64,000 nt of DNA from Aquitalea aquatica (GTDB lineage: Bacteria > Pseudomonadota > Gammaproteobacteria > Burkholderiales > Chromobacteriaceae). The notes below the pieces were generated by a model, which was not told the DNA's origin, did no database searches, and saw nothing but the letters and a program-made list of their open reading frames with translations. The DNA is taken from contig NZ_JACERN010000046.1 of NCBI RefSeq assembly GCF_013911085.1, forward strand, positions 147,247 to 211,246, written 5' to 3'. The position numbers and the translations under genes are program-made. Below, piece by piece: positions 16,980 to 25,151 of the stretch (its first letter is position 1; every line of letters starts with the position of its first letter).

Positions 16980-18344
16980 ATGGCAAAAACCAAAACTGTT
17001 TTCAGCTGCACCGAGTGCGGCGGCCAAGTGCCGAAATGGCAGGGCCAGTGTCCCCATTGTTCCGCCTGGAACACCCTGGTCGAAGCCGTCTCCACGCCTG
17101 CAGCCAGCAATCCGCGCTTCCAGTCCTGGTCCACCACCAATGCTCGCGTGCAGGTGCTGTCCGAGGTCAAGACTGAAGAAGTCCCACGTGATCCCTCCGG
17201 TATCGACGAGCTGGATCGCGTACTGGGCGGTGGCATCGTGCGTGGTGCGGTCATCCTGATCGGCGGCGACCCCGGCATCGGCAAATCCACCCTGTTGTTG
17301 CAGGCGCTGGCGGTGATCGGCAAGCGGCGCAAGGTGCTGTATGTCTCGGGTGAAGAGTCTCCGCAGCAAATCGCCCTGCGCGCTTCGCGGCTGGCGGTCG
17401 ACCCCAGCCAGGTCAATCTGCTGGCGGAAATCCGCCTGGAAGCCATTCTGGAAACGCTCAAGCAGGAGCAACCGGAAGTGGCGGTCATCGACTCCATCCA
17501 GACCCTGTATACCGAGCAGGTGACCTCGGCCCCCGGTTCGGTATCGCAGGTGCGCGAATGTGCCGCCCAGCTCACCCGCATGGCCAAGCAGACCGGCACC
17601 ACCATTCTGCTGGTAGGCCATGTCACCAAGGAAGGCTCGCTGGCCGGCCCGCGCGTGCTGGAACACATGGTGGACACCGTGCTGTATTTCGAGGGCGATG
17701 CCCACTCCAACTACCGCATGATTCGCGCCATCAAGAACCGCTTTGGCGCAGTCAACGAGCTGGGTGTGTTCGTGATGACCGAAACCGGTCTCAAAGGTGT
17801 GTCCAATCCCTCGGCCATCTTTCTGTCTTCCTATCGGGATGATGTGTCCGGCTCCTGCGTGCTGGTCACCCAGGAGGGCAGCCGCCCGCTGCTGGTGGAA
17901 ATCCAGGCACTGGTGGACGATTGCCATGGCATGCAGCCCAAGCGGTTGGCGGTGGGGCTGGAACAAAACCGGCTGGCCATGCTGCTGGCGGTGCTGCACC
18001 GCCACGGTGGCGTGGCCTGCTTTGATCAGGACGTGTTTCTCAATGCGGTGGGCGGGGTCAAGATCAGCGAACCGGCAGCCGATCTGGCGGTGATCCTGGC
18101 CATGGTATCGTCCTTGCGTAACAAGCCCTTGCCGGAAAAACTGGTGGTGTTTGGCGAAGTGGGGCTGGCTGGTGAGGTGCGTCCGGTGTCGCGTGGACAG
18201 GAGCGGCTGAAGGAAGCCGCCAAGCTGGGCTTCAGCCGCGCCATCGTGCCCACGGCCAACAAGCCGCGCCAGCCTATCGAAGGGCTGGAAGTGATTACCG
18301 TGGACCGGCTGGAACATGCGGTCGATTACTGTCGTGGAGACTGA
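16980..18344 (+). CDS. radA: DNA repair protein RadA
   Basis: 454 residues. The N-terminal zinc finger has CTEC and CPHC (about 10-30). The RecA-like ATPase has Walker A GGDPGIGKST (about 95-104), VSGEE and the RadA-specific KNRFG motif. The C-terminal Lon-protease-like domain (about 290-454) includes EKLVVFGEVGLAGEVRPV. RadA drives branch migration of recombination intermediates. Three bases separate it from the following sigma factor gene, so they may be co-transcribed. Confidence 0.95.
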   Translation: MAKTKTVFSCTECGGQVPKWQGQCPHCSAWNTLVEAVSTPAASNPRFQSWSTTNARVQVLSEVKTEEVPRDPSGIDELDRVLGGGIVRGAVILIGGDPGIGKSTLLLQALAVIGKRRKVLYVSGEESPQQIALRASRLAVDPSQVNLLAEIRLEAILETLKQEQPEVAVIDSIQTLYTEQVTSAPGSVSQVRECAAQLTRMAKQTGTTILLVGHVTKEGSLAGPRVLEHMVDTVLYFEGDAHSNYRMIRAIKNRFGAVNELGVFVMTETGLKGVSNPSAIFLSSYRDDVSGSCVLVTQEGSRPLLVEIQALVDDCHGMQPKRLAVGLEQNRLAMLLAVLHRHGGVACFDQDVFLNAVGGVKISEPAADLAVILAMVSSLRNKPLPEKLVVFGEVGLAGEVRPVSRGQERLKEAAKLGFSRAIVPTANKPRQPIEGLEVITVDRLEHAVDYCRGD

Positions 18345-18347
18345 GCC

Positions 18348-18908
18348 ATGATTGCCCATGCCGATCTGGAAGCCGAGCTGCCCTATCTGCAACGCTATGC
18401 GTTGGCGCAATTGCGCGATCGTGATGCCGCCAACGATATCGTGCAGGAAACCGTGCTGGCTGCGCTGGAGTCGGGCGACAGCTTCAGTGGCAAATCCAGC
18501 CTGCGTACCTGGCTCACCTCCATCCTGCGCTTCAAGCTGATCGACCGGCTGCGCCGCAAGGGCAAGGAGGTGCTGTTCGAATCGCTGGAAGATGAAACCG
18601 ACGACAGCGACTTTGACGGCCTGTTCAGCAAGGACGGCCACTGGCAGGACAAGATCAAGGCCTGGAGTGGGCCGGAAGAGTCCTTGATGTCGCGCCAGTT
18701 CTGGGAAGTGTTCGAGCGTTGTTCCGAGGTGATGCCCCGGCGCACCGCCATGGCTTTTGTCATGCGCGAGGTGATGGGGCTGGAAATTGCCGAAATCTGT
18801 AACAATCTGGATGTGACGGCGACTAACTGTTCAGTACTGCTCTATCGCGCCCGCATGAGCTTGCGCGAATGTTTCGAAATACGCTGGACCGGGGAGGCCA
18901 AGGCATGA
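18348..18908 (+). CDS. ECF-type RNA polymerase sigma factor
   Basis: 186 residues. Region 2 runs about 8-80 (YLQRYALAQLRDRDAANDIVQETVLAAL, LRTWLTSILRFKLIDRLRR). An acidic linker (EDETDDSDFDGLF) follows. Region 4 has a helix-turn-helix near 130-170 (VMPRRTAMAFVMREVMGLEIAEIC, TNCSVLLYRARMSLRECF). The gene start is 3 bases after radA and its stop overlaps the anti-sigma gene. The paired zinc-finger anti-sigma suggests control by redox or metal stress, but the regulon is unknown. Confidence 0.88.
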   Translation: MIAHADLEAELPYLQRYALAQLRDRDAANDIVQETVLAALESGDSFSGKSSLRTWLTSILRFKLIDRLRRKGKEVLFESLEDETDDSDFDGLFSKDGHWQDKIKAWSGPEESLMSRQFWEVFERCSEVMPRRTAMAFVMREVMGLEIAEICNNLDVTATNCSVLLYRARMSLRECFEIRWTGEAKA

Positions 18909-19084
18909 AGATCAACTGCCGGCAGGCCAGTCGCCTGATATCACAGGGGCTGGACCAGCCCTTGAACCAATGGCAATACGTGCGCTTGCGCGTGCATTTG
19001 TGGATGTGCGGCAACTGCCGCCAGTTTTCCCATCAGCTACAGGTATTGCAGCAGTCTGCACGCAAGGCTGGTCGCGGCGAGTAA
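18905..19084 (+). CDS. Small zinc-finger anti-sigma factor
   Basis: 59 residues, overlapping the sigma gene stop (ATGA). The zf-HC2/ZAS pattern is seen as an early Cys (INCRQASRLIS) and then HLWMCGNCRQF, an HxxxCxxC zinc-binding arrangement. With no transmembrane segment it is a soluble anti-sigma, which would hold the co-translated ECF factor inactive. Small soluble proteins of this type often respond to oxidants through the Cys pair; that is family knowledge, not seen here. Confidence 0.8.
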   Translation: MKINCRQASRLISQGLDQPLNQWQYVRLRVHLWMCGNCRQFSHQLQVLQQSARKAGRGE

Positions 19085-19104
19085 GGCTGCAAGGTGGAAT
19101 GAGC

Positions 19105-19130
19105 AAAGCCGGGCCTATGCCCGGCTTTTT
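19105..19130. terminator. Bidirectional terminator between anti-sigma and DUF2325 genes
   Basis: 10-bp stem AAAGCCGGGC/GCCCGGCTTT with a CTAT loop. T residues lie on both sides, suiting the convergent genes. Confidence 0.85.
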
Positions 19131-19132
19131 GC

Positions 19133-19486
19133 TTAATGGCGTTTCTTGCTGCTGGTAGCAGGCTGACAGCGCTGCGGGCAGCTGCCGCACTGCTTGCTGG
19201 AGAGGCCGGCGCAGTCCAGCGACTGTTTCAGGGCACAGACAGAGCGGCGGCAGGCGATGAAGCGGACTTGTTCTTCTGCCGCCAGTGCACGGAAATGGCG
19301 CATCACATTGTGGCCGAGAAAATCGGTAAACAGGATGAGCAGATCGGTGCCGGCCGGCAGGCGGTCGCTCTTGCGCTGATGTGAGCTGTTGCGCCCGTTC
19401 AGGTGACGGTGAATGGTGATGCCGAACTCTTGCAGCACCTCGGGAATATTGCCCAGCGTATCCGCGCCTACCAGCATTGCATTCAT
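19133..19486 (-). CDS. DUF2325 domain protein, Fur-box controlled
   Basis: 117 residues from the ATG at 19484-19486. MLVGADTLGNIPEVLQEFGI and RHLNGR match the DUF2325 pattern. TDLLILFTDFLGHNVM follows. The C-terminus is rich in cysteine (CRRSVC, CAGLSSKQCGSCPQRC), which could bind metal. Small cytosolic protein; no biochemical role is established to my knowledge. A strong Fur box lies directly upstream, so expression is expected to rise under iron limitation. Confidence 0.8.
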   Translation of the reverse strand: MNAMLVGADTLGNIPEVLQEFGITIHRHLNGRNSSHQRKSDRLPAGTDLLILFTDFLGHNVMRHFRALAAEEQVRFIACRRSVCALKQSLDCAGLSSKQCGSCPQRCQPATSSKKRH

Positions 19487-19510
19487 GACAGCTCCTGATC
19501 GATATGTTTT

Positions 19511-19529
19511 GCAAATGATAATCATTATT
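19511..19529 (-). promoter_or_regulatory. Fur box
   Basis: GCAAATGATAATCATTATT matches the 19-bp consensus GATAATGATAATCATTATC at 16 positions. It is centred about 34 bases upstream of the DUF2325 start codon. Confidence 0.85.
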
Positions 19530-19580
19530 ATTTACAAAGACAAGTGCCATCTGGAGTCATTGCGATGTTGCGGTAAAACC

Positions 19581-20360
19581 TTAGGGTAGCGCCTGTACGC
19601 GGATGCGCACCGACTGCCGGTCGTGCAGCAACTGCCGGCCTGTGCCAATCAGCAAGCTGCTGCGGCCTTGCTCGTCGCGGCCTATGCTGCCCACCTCTAT
19701 CCACTCACCCAGCGGCCCGGTCACGGTAGTGGAGAGCTGGCTGCCCTCGCGCTGCTTGCCGGCAAAAGCCTGCTGGCTGACTGCCAGTTCGATGACCACC
19801 CGCTCCCCTTGCAGGCGGGGGAGGGCGTAAAAGCCGCTGACGGCCTCCTGCCAGCTGCTGCCGCGCACGATATTGCCTTGCGGCGTCAGCAGCAGCCAGG
19901 GCAGCGGGCGGCTATTGGCGGTCTGGATGAAACCGCTGCGGCCATCCAGCAGGGTGAGGCTTTGCAGACTCTGGCCGGATTGGCTGCGGCTGTTCTGCTG
20001 CGCCGACAAGCTGACGCCATTGCCCGTACTGCCGGGGATGATGTGGCCGATGCTGATATTGCCCTGTAGCTGTACCCCGGACTGGTTTTGTACGCTGCTG
20101 CCGGACTGGCTCACTTCCAGGCGCAGGCTGAGCGGGCGTACATCCAGCTGCCTGGCCAGTGCCGCCAGTTGTTGTTCGCGTACCGGGCTGGCATCGATGA
20201 TCAGCTTGTTGTCCAGTGCGCTGAGCCGCTCATCCGGCAGCAGCTGCGCTTGCAGGGCGCTTTGCAGCTCACTGGCCTGACGCCAGCTCAGCTCGACAAT
20301 CTGCAGCGCCAGCGCCGGCGTGCTGCTCAGCAGCAGGAGAGCGGTCATGAGCCGGCGCAT
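19581..20360 (-). CDS. Exported secretin N-domain-like protein
   Basis: 259 residues from the ATG at 20358-20360. The signal peptide is MRRLMTALLLLSSTPALA. Residues 20-85 (ELQSALQAQLLPDERLSALDNKLIIDAS, then LAALARQLD) resemble the ring-building N domains of secretins such as GspD/PilQ. The remainder is beta-rich and repetitive (SQSGSSVQNQSG) and lacks the long secretin pore domain. Periplasmic or outer-membrane location is likely; function is not known. The start overlaps the ubiB stop by one base (TAATG), so the two are translationally linked. Confidence 0.65.
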   Translation of the reverse strand: MRRLMTALLLLSSTPALALQIVELSWRQASELQSALQAQLLPDERLSALDNKLIIDASPVREQQLAALARQLDVRPLSLRLEVSQSGSSVQNQSGVQLQGNISIGHIIPGSTGNGVSLSAQQNSRSQSGQSLQSLTLLDGRSGFIQTANSRPLPWLLLTPQGNIVRGSSWQEAVSGFYALPRLQGERVVIELAVSQQAFAGKQREGSQLSTTVTGPLGEWIEVGSIGRDEQGRSSLLIGTGRQLLHDRQSVRIRVQALP

Positions 20361-22042
20361 TACAGCTCCTTGCCCGAGCGCCAGATCGACCAGATCAGCC
20401 ATACGCTGTTGAACAGGGCAATCATGAAGCCGATGAAGCCGAAAAAGGGCAGGCCGAACAGCTTGGGCCCGGCGTTCACCGTCATCACGATGGAGGAGCC
20501 GATGATCAGGCAGCCGGTGACGATGGCCATGGTGAGGCGATTGGTACTGCGGTCCAGCTGTTTGCCGAAGCTGTCCAGCCGCTGCAGGTCCAGATTGATG
20601 CGGAACTTGCCCTGGCGGATGTCCTTGGACAGCCGCAGGATGTCGCGTGGCAGGCCGGTGAGCATGCCCAGCGTTTCCTGCAGGGTGAGCTTGCCGCGTT
20701 TGAGCAGGGTTTTCGGGTGGTAGCGCGCCAGCATCAGTTCGCGCACAAAAGGGGTGATGTGCTCCACCAGCTGGAAATCCGGGTCCAGTTGGCGGCCCAG
20801 TCCTTCCAGGGTGATCAGTGCCTTGAACAGCATGGCCATGTCCGGCGGCAGCAGAATGCCGTGGTCGCGGATCAGCGCCATGATGTCGGTGATCAGCTGG
20901 CTGATATTGAGGTCTTTCAGCGGCACGTGCTCGTACTGGAACATGAATTCGCTGATGTCGTAGGCAAACTTCTGCTCGTCCACCGGGGTGTTGCCGGTCC
21001 ACTCCACCAGCACGTCCATCATGGCGTGCTCGTTACGCTCGGCCAGCGCGGCCAGCAGGTCGACGATCTCGTCGCGCCGGCCATGGCTGATGCGCCCCAC
21101 CATGCCGAAATCGATAAAGGCAATACGGTGTTCCGGCAGGAAGAACACATTGCCGGGGTGTGGGTCGGCATGGAAAAAACCATTCAGCAGGATCATCTTC
21201 AGCACGGCGTCTGCGCCACGGCTGGCCAGCAGCACCGGGTCCAGCCCGCTGTCAGCTAATTGATCCAGTCGGCTGGCCGGTACGCCATCGATATGCTGCT
21301 GCACATTCACCGCCGGATTGGTGTAGTCCCAGTACACCTTGGGTACCACCACCTGGGCGTCATCGGCAAAGTCGCGGGCGAAGCGTTCCATATTGCGCGC
21401 TTCCACCGCCAGGTCCATCTCGCGTTTCAGTGAGCGGGAAAACTGGCTGACGATTTCCACCGGCTGGAAGCGCCGTGCATCGGGGAATTCCATTTCGATC
21501 AGCGTGGCCAGGTGCGCCAGGATGCGCAGGTCGGCATCCACCTTTTCCACGATGCCGGGGCGGCGCAGCTTGACGGCGACATGGCTGCCATCATGCAGGG
21601 TGGCGAAATGCACCTGGGCGATGGAGGCCGAGCCGATGGGCTTTTCATCAAAGCTGGCAAACAGCTCTTCCGGTGGCTTGCCCAGGGCCTTGATCACCAG
21701 CAGCCGCACCGAGGCCGGGTCGACCGGCGGCACCGTGGACTGCAGTTTTTCGAATTCGGCAATCCACTCGGCCGGGAAAACATCCACCCGCGTCGACAGA
21801 ATTTGCCCCAGCTTGATAAAGGTGGGGCCCAGCTCCTCGAAGGCCAGTCGCACCCGCACCGGCGTGGGCAGGCCGGCGTCGGCATCCGGCAGGTGCAGGT
21901 TCAGCCATTCGCCGGCTTTCTCCATGGCGCGTGGCAGACGCAGGCGCTGGGCGAACTCTCCCAGGCCGTGGCGGATGAGGATGCCGCTGATTTCTTTCAG
22001 GCGCGGAAGGTCGCGCATTGCAACAAGAGTTTCTCTGAGCAT
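20360..22042 (-). CDS. ubiB: UbiB/ABC1 family atypical kinase (ubiquinone synthesis)
   Basis: 560 residues from the ATG at 22040-22042; the frame is open a little further, and an ATG at 22018 is also possible. Family hallmarks are FIKLGQILSTR (KxGQ), VAVKLRRPG with the lysine, FHADPHPGN and IDFGMVG. Two hydrophobic segments at the C-terminus (LTMAIVTGCLIIGSSIVM, LPFFGFIGFMIALF) anchor it to the inner membrane. The family supports coenzyme Q biosynthesis as an ATPase rather than a classical protein kinase. No other ubi genes lie beside it. Confidence 0.92.
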   Translation of the reverse strand: MLRETLVAMRDLPRLKEISGILIRHGLGEFAQRLRLPRAMEKAGEWLNLHLPDADAGLPTPVRVRLAFEELGPTFIKLGQILSTRVDVFPAEWIAEFEKLQSTVPPVDPASVRLLVIKALGKPPEELFASFDEKPIGSASIAQVHFATLHDGSHVAVKLRRPGIVEKVDADLRILAHLATLIEMEFPDARRFQPVEIVSQFSRSLKREMDLAVEARNMERFARDFADDAQVVVPKVYWDYTNPAVNVQQHIDGVPASRLDQLADSGLDPVLLASRGADAVLKMILLNGFFHADPHPGNVFFLPEHRIAFIDFGMVGRISHGRRDEIVDLLAALAERNEHAMMDVLVEWTGNTPVDEQKFAYDISEFMFQYEHVPLKDLNISQLITDIMALIRDHGILLPPDMAMLFKALITLEGLGRQLDPDFQLVEHITPFVRELMLARYHPKTLLKRGKLTLQETLGMLTGLPRDILRLSKDIRQGKFRINLDLQRLDSFGKQLDRSTNRLTMAIVTGCLIIGSSIVMTVNAGPKLFGLPFFGFIGFMIALFNSVWLIWSIWRSGKEL

Positions 22043-22102
22043 GGGCTTATTGGTGTCCAAGTTGGCTTTACACTCCCGTCCCTGTCCGATAGAGTGCGGC
22101 CT

Positions 22103-22891
22103 ATGAAATTGCAACTCCGATTACTCGCCGTGATGCTTGCTGGCGTCATGGTTTTTGCCCAGGCCGCACCGGAAAAGAATGTGCAGGATGCACGGCCCAA
22201 GGTCGAGGCCTCGGAAGACCCCATTGCCAAGTATGCCTCGCCTGGCGAGGATGCTGTAGGTGATTTGCTGCTGCAGGCCATGAGCCTGCTGGGCGTGGCC
22301 TACCGTTTTGGTGGCAATTCGCCGGTCAGTGGTCTGGATTGCAGCGGTTTTGTCCGTTATGTATTCCAGAAATCCCTCAAGGTCAATTTGCCGCGTACCT
22401 CGGCCGAGATGGCGCATATCGGCAAGGCTGTCGATAAAAGTGAACTGGTCGCCGGTGATCTGGTCTTCTTCAATACCCGGGGTTTTGCCTATTCCCATGT
22501 TGGCATGTATATGGGCAACGGCAAGTTCATCCATGCGCCGCGTACCGGGCGCAATGTCGAAGTGGTGAGCCTGAACCAGAGCTACTGGCAAAGCCGCTGG
22601 AATGGCGCACGCCGCATCAACCGCAACAATGCCAATGTGCAGGCGGCGGATGAGTTGCCGGGTGCCGCCGATAGTGCCGCGGCCAAGCCGCGTGACAGCA
22701 GTGTGGCGGCAGCGCCCAAGGTAAAATGTCGCAAAGGCAAGAAGTGCAAGGCAGTGGCCGAAGCACCGGCCAGCAAGAAAAAGGGCGGCAAGGCCGAAAA
22801 AGCCAGCAAGGGTGGCAAGTCGGCGCGTAGCGACAAGCCCGCCCGCGCCAGCAAGTCCGGCCACGGCAAGAAGAAAAAGGTCGCCGGCTGA
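22103..22891 (+). CDS. NlpC/P60 peptidoglycan hydrolase with Lys-rich tail
   Basis: 262 residues. Signal peptide MKLQLRLLAVMLAGVMVFAQA. The NlpC/P60 domain (about 55-180) has the catalytic Cys in LDCSGFVRYVF, His in YSHVGMYMG and the third polar residue near FIHAPRTG. Such enzymes cut gamma-D-Glu-meso-DAP bonds in the periplasm. The last 75 residues are Lys/Ala/Ser-rich (KKGGKAEKASKGGKSARS) and probably bind the anionic wall or nucleic acid. The gene is divergent from ubiB. Confidence 0.92.
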   Translation: MKLQLRLLAVMLAGVMVFAQAAPEKNVQDARPKVEASEDPIAKYASPGEDAVGDLLLQAMSLLGVAYRFGGNSPVSGLDCSGFVRYVFQKSLKVNLPRTSAEMAHIGKAVDKSELVAGDLVFFNTRGFAYSHVGMYMGNGKFIHAPRTGRNVEVVSLNQSYWQSRWNGARRINRNNANVQAADELPGAADSAAAKPRDSSVAAAPKVKCRKGKKCKAVAEAPASKKKGGKAEKASKGGKSARSDKPARASKSGHGKKKKVAG

Positions 22892-22917
22892 ACCGTCGGC
22901 GGCTGACCATCATCACG

Positions 22918-22945
22918 ATGCCCGCCTTGGCGGGCATTGCGTTTT
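22918..22945 (+). terminator. Intrinsic terminator after NlpC/P60 gene
   Basis: 9-bp stem ATGCCCGCC/GGCGGGCAT with a TT loop, followed by TGCGTTTT. Confidence 0.75.
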
Positions 22946-22960
22946 CAGGATTAGCCAGGC

Positions 22961-23179
22961 ATGGTCATGAATATTGACATTCCGGTATGGAAAGACCCGC
23001 AAGGCGGCATTGTCGCCTGTGTGGAAAAAATCAAGGTAATGAACGAAAACCTGGAGGAATTGCAGCAGATGGCGCAAGACGCGCTGGAAGATGCGATTCT
23101 GATGGGCTGTGACGAACAGCAGGTCAAGGATTTCCTGGTGCGGCTGATGCAAAGCCTGCACAACCCCTATCAGCCCTGA
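22961..23179 (+). CDS. Small conserved hypothetical protein
   Basis: 72 residues (70 if the ATG at 22967 is used). Acidic, soluble, mostly helical: IPVWKDPQGGIVACVEKIKV, then a Glu/Leu-rich helix and CDEQQVKDFLVRLMQSL. No known domain recognised. It sits between a terminator and lolC, only 13 bases from lolC, so it is probably the first gene of the lolCD transcript. It may be a lineage-specific protein. Confidence 0.65.
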   Translation: MVMNIDIPVWKDPQGGIVACVEKIKVMNENLEELQQMAQDALEDAILMGCDEQQVKDFLVRLMQSLHNPYQP

Positions 23180-23192
23180 AAGGCAGACCGGC

Positions 23193-24440
23193 ATGCAATG
23201 GCCTTTTGAAGTCCTGATCGGGCTGCGTTATCTGCGCGCCAAGCGGCGCAATGGTTTTATCTCCTTTATTTCCCTGATTTCCATTGTCGGCATCGCGCTG
23301 GGAGTAGCAGCGCTGATCATCGTGCTGTCGGTGATGAACGGTTTCCAGAAGGAAATCCGTGGCCGCATCCTCAGCGTGGCCTCGCATGTGGAAATCTCTG
23401 CCTTTGACGGGCGTCTGCCGCAGTGGCAGGGCGTAGCCAAGGTGGCCGAGCGCGATGCCCACGTCGTGGCCGCCGCCCCCTTTGTGAATGGCCAGGGCCT
23501 GTTTTCTGCTTATGGCAATGTGCGTGGCGGCCTGGTACGCGGCATCGAGCCGGTATTGGAAGACAAGGTGGTGGATGTGGGCCAGCACATGCTGCAAGGC
23601 AAGCTGGAGGCACTGAAGCCCGGCCAGTTCGGCATCGTGCTGGGGGTGGAGCTGGCGCGCCAGCTCAGCGTTGGCATGGGCGACAAGGTGACGCTGTTCA
23701 CGCCGCAGGGCACGGTGACGCCGGCGGGGATGATTCCGCGCTACAAGCAGTTCACTGTCATCGGCATTTTCAAGGTGGACATGTTCGAATACGACGCCTC
23801 GCTGGCGATGATTCATCTGCAGGATGCCCAGGTGCTGTCGCGCCTTGGCGATACCGTCAGCGGTGTGCGGTTGAAGCTGGACGACCCGATGCTGGCCCCG
23901 CTGGTGAAGGCCAATCTGCAGCAGGCGCTGGGCCAGCAGTCGCAGGTAACCGACTGGACCGACACCAATGCCAATTACTTCCGTGCGGTGCAAATTGAAA
24001 AACGCATGATGACCATCATCCTTACCCTGATCGTGGCAGTGGCGGCTTTCAACCTGGTGTCCACGCTGGTGATGGTGGTAACCGACAAGCAGGCCGACAT
24101 CGCCATTCTGCGCACGCTGGGCGCGGCACCGTCCAGCATCATGAAGATTTTCATGATCCAGGGGTCGGTGGCGGGCATCAGCGGCACGCTGGCCGGGGTA
24201 GCCGGTGGTGTGCTGGTGGCGCTGAATCTGGATGTGATCGTGCCCTTGATCGAACGCGTGCTGGGCACCAAGCTCTTGTCCAGCGAGGTGTACATGATCG
24301 ACTACCTGCCATCCGACGTGCAGCTGGGCGACGTGAGCACCATTACCGTGATTGCCTTGCTGCTGGCCTTGCTGGCTACCCTTTATCCCAGCTGGCGCGC
24401 TGCGCGTACCCAGCCGGCGGAGGCGCTGCGTTATGAGTAA
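23193..24440 (+). CDS. lolC: Lipoprotein-releasing ABC transporter permease LolC/E
   Basis: 415 residues. The N-terminal membrane helix ([30 protein letters not shown]) is followed by a long periplasmic domain (about 50-265). Three C-terminal helices are FixE-like: [27 protein letters not shown], then GTLAGVAGG, then [27 protein letters not shown]. It extracts outer-membrane lipoproteins for LolA. Only one permease is encoded here, so the complex may use a single LolC/E-type subunit twice or a second gene elsewhere. It overlaps lolD by 8 bases. Confidence 0.92.
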   Translation: MQWPFEVLIGLRYLRAKRRNGFISFISLISIVGIALGVAALIIVLSVMNGFQKEIRGRILSVASHVEISAFDGRLPQWQGVAKVAERDAHVVAAAPFVNGQGLFSAYGNVRGGLVRGIEPVLEDKVVDVGQHMLQGKLEALKPGQFGIVLGVELARQLSVGMGDKVTLFTPQGTVTPAGMIPRYKQFTVIGIFKVDMFEYDASLAMIHLQDAQVLSRLGDTVSGVRLKLDDPMLAPLVKANLQQALGQQSQVTDWTDTNANYFRAVQIEKRMMTIILTLIVAVAAFNLVSTLVMVVTDKQADIAILRTLGAAPSSIMKIFMIQGSVAGISGTLAGVAGGVLVALNLDVIVPLIERVLGTKLLSSEVYMIDYLPSDVQLGDVSTITVIALLLALLATLYPSWRAARTQPAEALRYE

Positions 24441-25122
24441 TGTGCTGAACTGCCGCAATCTGGGCAAAACCTATAGCGAAGGCCGGCTGAACCTGACCGT
24501 GCTGTCCGATGTGTCGCTGAGCGTGGACAAGGGTGAGCGGCTGGCCATTGTCGGTGCTTCCGGTTCGGGCAAGAGTACGCTGTTGCACCTGCTGGGTGGG
24601 CTGGATACGCCGACCCAAGGCGTGGTGGAAGTGCTGGGGCGTGATCTGGCCGGCTTGTCCGAGGCCGAGCGTGGCGTGCTGCGCAACCAGTCGCTGGGCT
24701 TTGTTTACCAGTTTCATCATCTGCTGCCAGAGTTTACCGCGCTGGAAAACGTGATGATGCCCTTGCTGATTCGCCGTCTGCCACGCAAGGAGGCTGCCGA
24801 ACAGGCCGCCGCCATGCTGGAGCGGGTGGGGCTGTCGCAACGCTTGCAGCACAAACCGGGTGAATTGTCCGGCGGTGAGCGCCAGCGTGCGGCCATTGCC
24901 CGGGCGCTGGTCACCCAGCCGGCCTGCCTGCTGGCCGACGAGCCAACCGGTAATCTGGATTACCAGACCGCGCGTCAGGTATTCGACCTGATGCTGGAGC
25001 TGAACGAGGGCCTGGGCACCAGCCTGATCATCGTCACCCATGATCTGGAGCTGGCCGGGCGGGCGCAACGCATATTGCGGCTGGTGGAAGGTCATGTGCA
25101 GAACGCCGTGGTCGGTCACTAA
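24433..25122 (+). CDS. lolD: Lipoprotein-releasing system ATP-binding protein LolD
   Basis: 229 residues from the ATG at 24433, inside the lolC end. Walker [10 protein letters not shown], the Q-loop [12 protein letters not shown] with the LolD/MacB-type phenylalanine pattern, signature [15 protein letters not shown] and Walker [12 protein letters not shown] are all present. It powers lipoprotein release from the inner membrane together with LolC. Confidence 0.94.
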   Translation: MSNVLNCRNLGKTYSEGRLNLTVLSDVSLSVDKGERLAIVGASGSGKSTLLHLLGGLDTPTQGVVEVLGRDLAGLSEAERGVLRNQSLGFVYQFHHLLPEFTALENVMMPLLIRRLPRKEAAEQAAAMLERVGLSQRLQHKPGELSGGERQRAAIARALVTQPACLLADEPTGNLDYQTARQVFDLMLELNEGLGTSLIIVTHDLELAGRAQRILRLVEGHVQNAVVGH

Positions 25123-25151
25123 GGCCGGATGGTGATGGTAAGGAGAGTCAG

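Noticed and set aside
16281..18641. 786-codon minus-strand frame opposite the lipoprotein and radA genes
   Set aside because: Antisense of radA and its neighbours; composition typical of shadow frames.
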